From: JAFDVL01 sp043736395
Lineage (GTDB): Bacteria; Acidobacteriota; Blastocatellia; RBC074
Direction of reading: 5' to 3'
Length of the DNA: 31,293 nt
Assembly (NCBI GenBank): GCA_043736395.1
Contig: JAYTCQ010000254.1
Location: 1 to 31,293, forward strand
Part shown: piece by piece, positions 31,054 through 31,293 of the stretch
How positions within the stretch are numbered: the first letter of the stretch is position 1
How the letters are laid out: each line of letters starts with the position of its first letter
Notes under the pieces: model-generated
Told to the model about the DNA's origin: nothing
The model's database searches: none
The model's input: the letters and a program-made list of their open reading frames with translations, nothing else
Position numbers and translations under genes: made by a program

Positions 31054-31254
31054 ATGAAAAAGTTAATCCGGTATCAGCTTGCGGACGGTAATGATGTTGT
31101 AATGGAAGTGGATGACCCACAATCAGACAACACAACGCTAGCTTCTCCACTTGGAGAGATAATTGAAAATGTAGGGCAAAAGCTTGATGATGTACTATAT
31201 GTAAAACACACCAAGATGTCGGGCTTGAATTATCCGGTTTGTGGTAATTCGTAA
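31054..31254 (+). CDS. Small protein resembling truncated TRYCO1 (CU044_2847) domain
   Basis: This is a 66-residue protein. Its start, MKKLIRYQLADGNDVVMEVD, is typical of the TRYCO1/CU044_2847 domain, a small domain that co-occurs with trypsin-like proteases and NTPases in suspected bacterial defence or signalling systems. SPLGEIIENVGQKLDDVLYV continues the pattern, but the family is normally around 100 residues or more. Here the sequence diverges after DDVLYV and stops, so the domain is probably truncated by a frameshift or deletion. The ATG at 31054 has AAGG about 12 nt upstream; a longer in-frame version from 30982 is unlikely. Whether it is expressed is unknown. Confidence 0.55.
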   Translation: MKKLIRYQLADGNDVVMEVDDPQSDNTTLASPLGEIIENVGQKLDDVLYVKHTKMSGLNYPVCGNS

Positions 31255-31293
31255 ATAACGCCAGCCCTCCACCGATACCCGAATTTCTTTAAA

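Noticed and set aside
30982..31254. Longer version of the TRYCO1-like protein beginning at 30982.
   Set aside because: The extra 24 residues do not resemble the family, and MKKLIRYQL at 31054 is the normal family start with a ribosome site nearby.

Overview
The window looks like a chromosomal segment of a free-living bacterium of moderate G+C content. A Blastocatellia-like member of the Acidobacteriota is my best guess. This is inferred from the mix of protein families (PEP-CTERM, AtuA-like, DUF2339/DUF3999, DUF1835, HD-GYP) and from repeat-rich intergenic DNA; no rRNA or other phylogenetic marker was analysed. No rRNA or tRNA gene, CRISPR array, insertion sequence or prophage was seen.

Layout. 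1-2189 (minus): class I fructose-bisphosphate aldolase, cut by the window start within its last residues, and a DUF1835 protein. 2368-7700 (plus): dienelactone hydrolase, a membrane BON-domain protein, a PEP-CTERM secreted protein with a long structured leader, then a tight thioesterase / membrane protein / MDR oxidoreductase operon. 7906-10347: a membrane HD-GYP protein with a degenerate GGDEF. 10583-14165: hisS and aspS, separated by an orphan antitoxin-like gene and a dense block of hairpin repeats. 14175-15370: a VapBC-like toxin-antitoxin pair with a strong terminator, and an uncertain membrane ORF. 15378-21217: mutL and a DUF2339/DUF3999 pair. 21431-25347: sixA-like phosphatase, ppa, an antitoxin-like small protein, a TPR protein and an AtuA-family protein. 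25334-29772 (minus): astacin-like metallopeptidase, MvdD-like ATP-grasp ligase, YbaY/YscW-like protein and DyP-type peroxidase. 30069-31254 (plus): gamma-class carbonic anhydrase-like protein, a repeat block and a short protein resembling a truncated TRYCO1 (CU044_2847) domain.

Two things stand out. First, the minus-strand cluster at 25.3-29.8 kb pairs a graspetide-type ATP-grasp ligase with an astacin-like zinc protease carrying six copies of a 13-residue T/K/E/D/S repeat (consensus TIKEVRKDPISDP). No small precursor peptide was recognised, so the protease tail is the natural candidate substrate for side-chain crosslinking. Second, several intergenic regions carry arrays of degenerate 7-bp words. 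The words differ between loci but are shared, in inverted orientation, by the two sides of one locus. They lie just before start codons (hisS, aspS, sixA, ppa) or after stops, and in two cases they flank hairpin (REP/BIME-like) elements.

The housekeeping genes are ordinary. The hisS-aspS adjacency is a common bacterial arrangement, here loosened by an antitoxin remnant and repeats.
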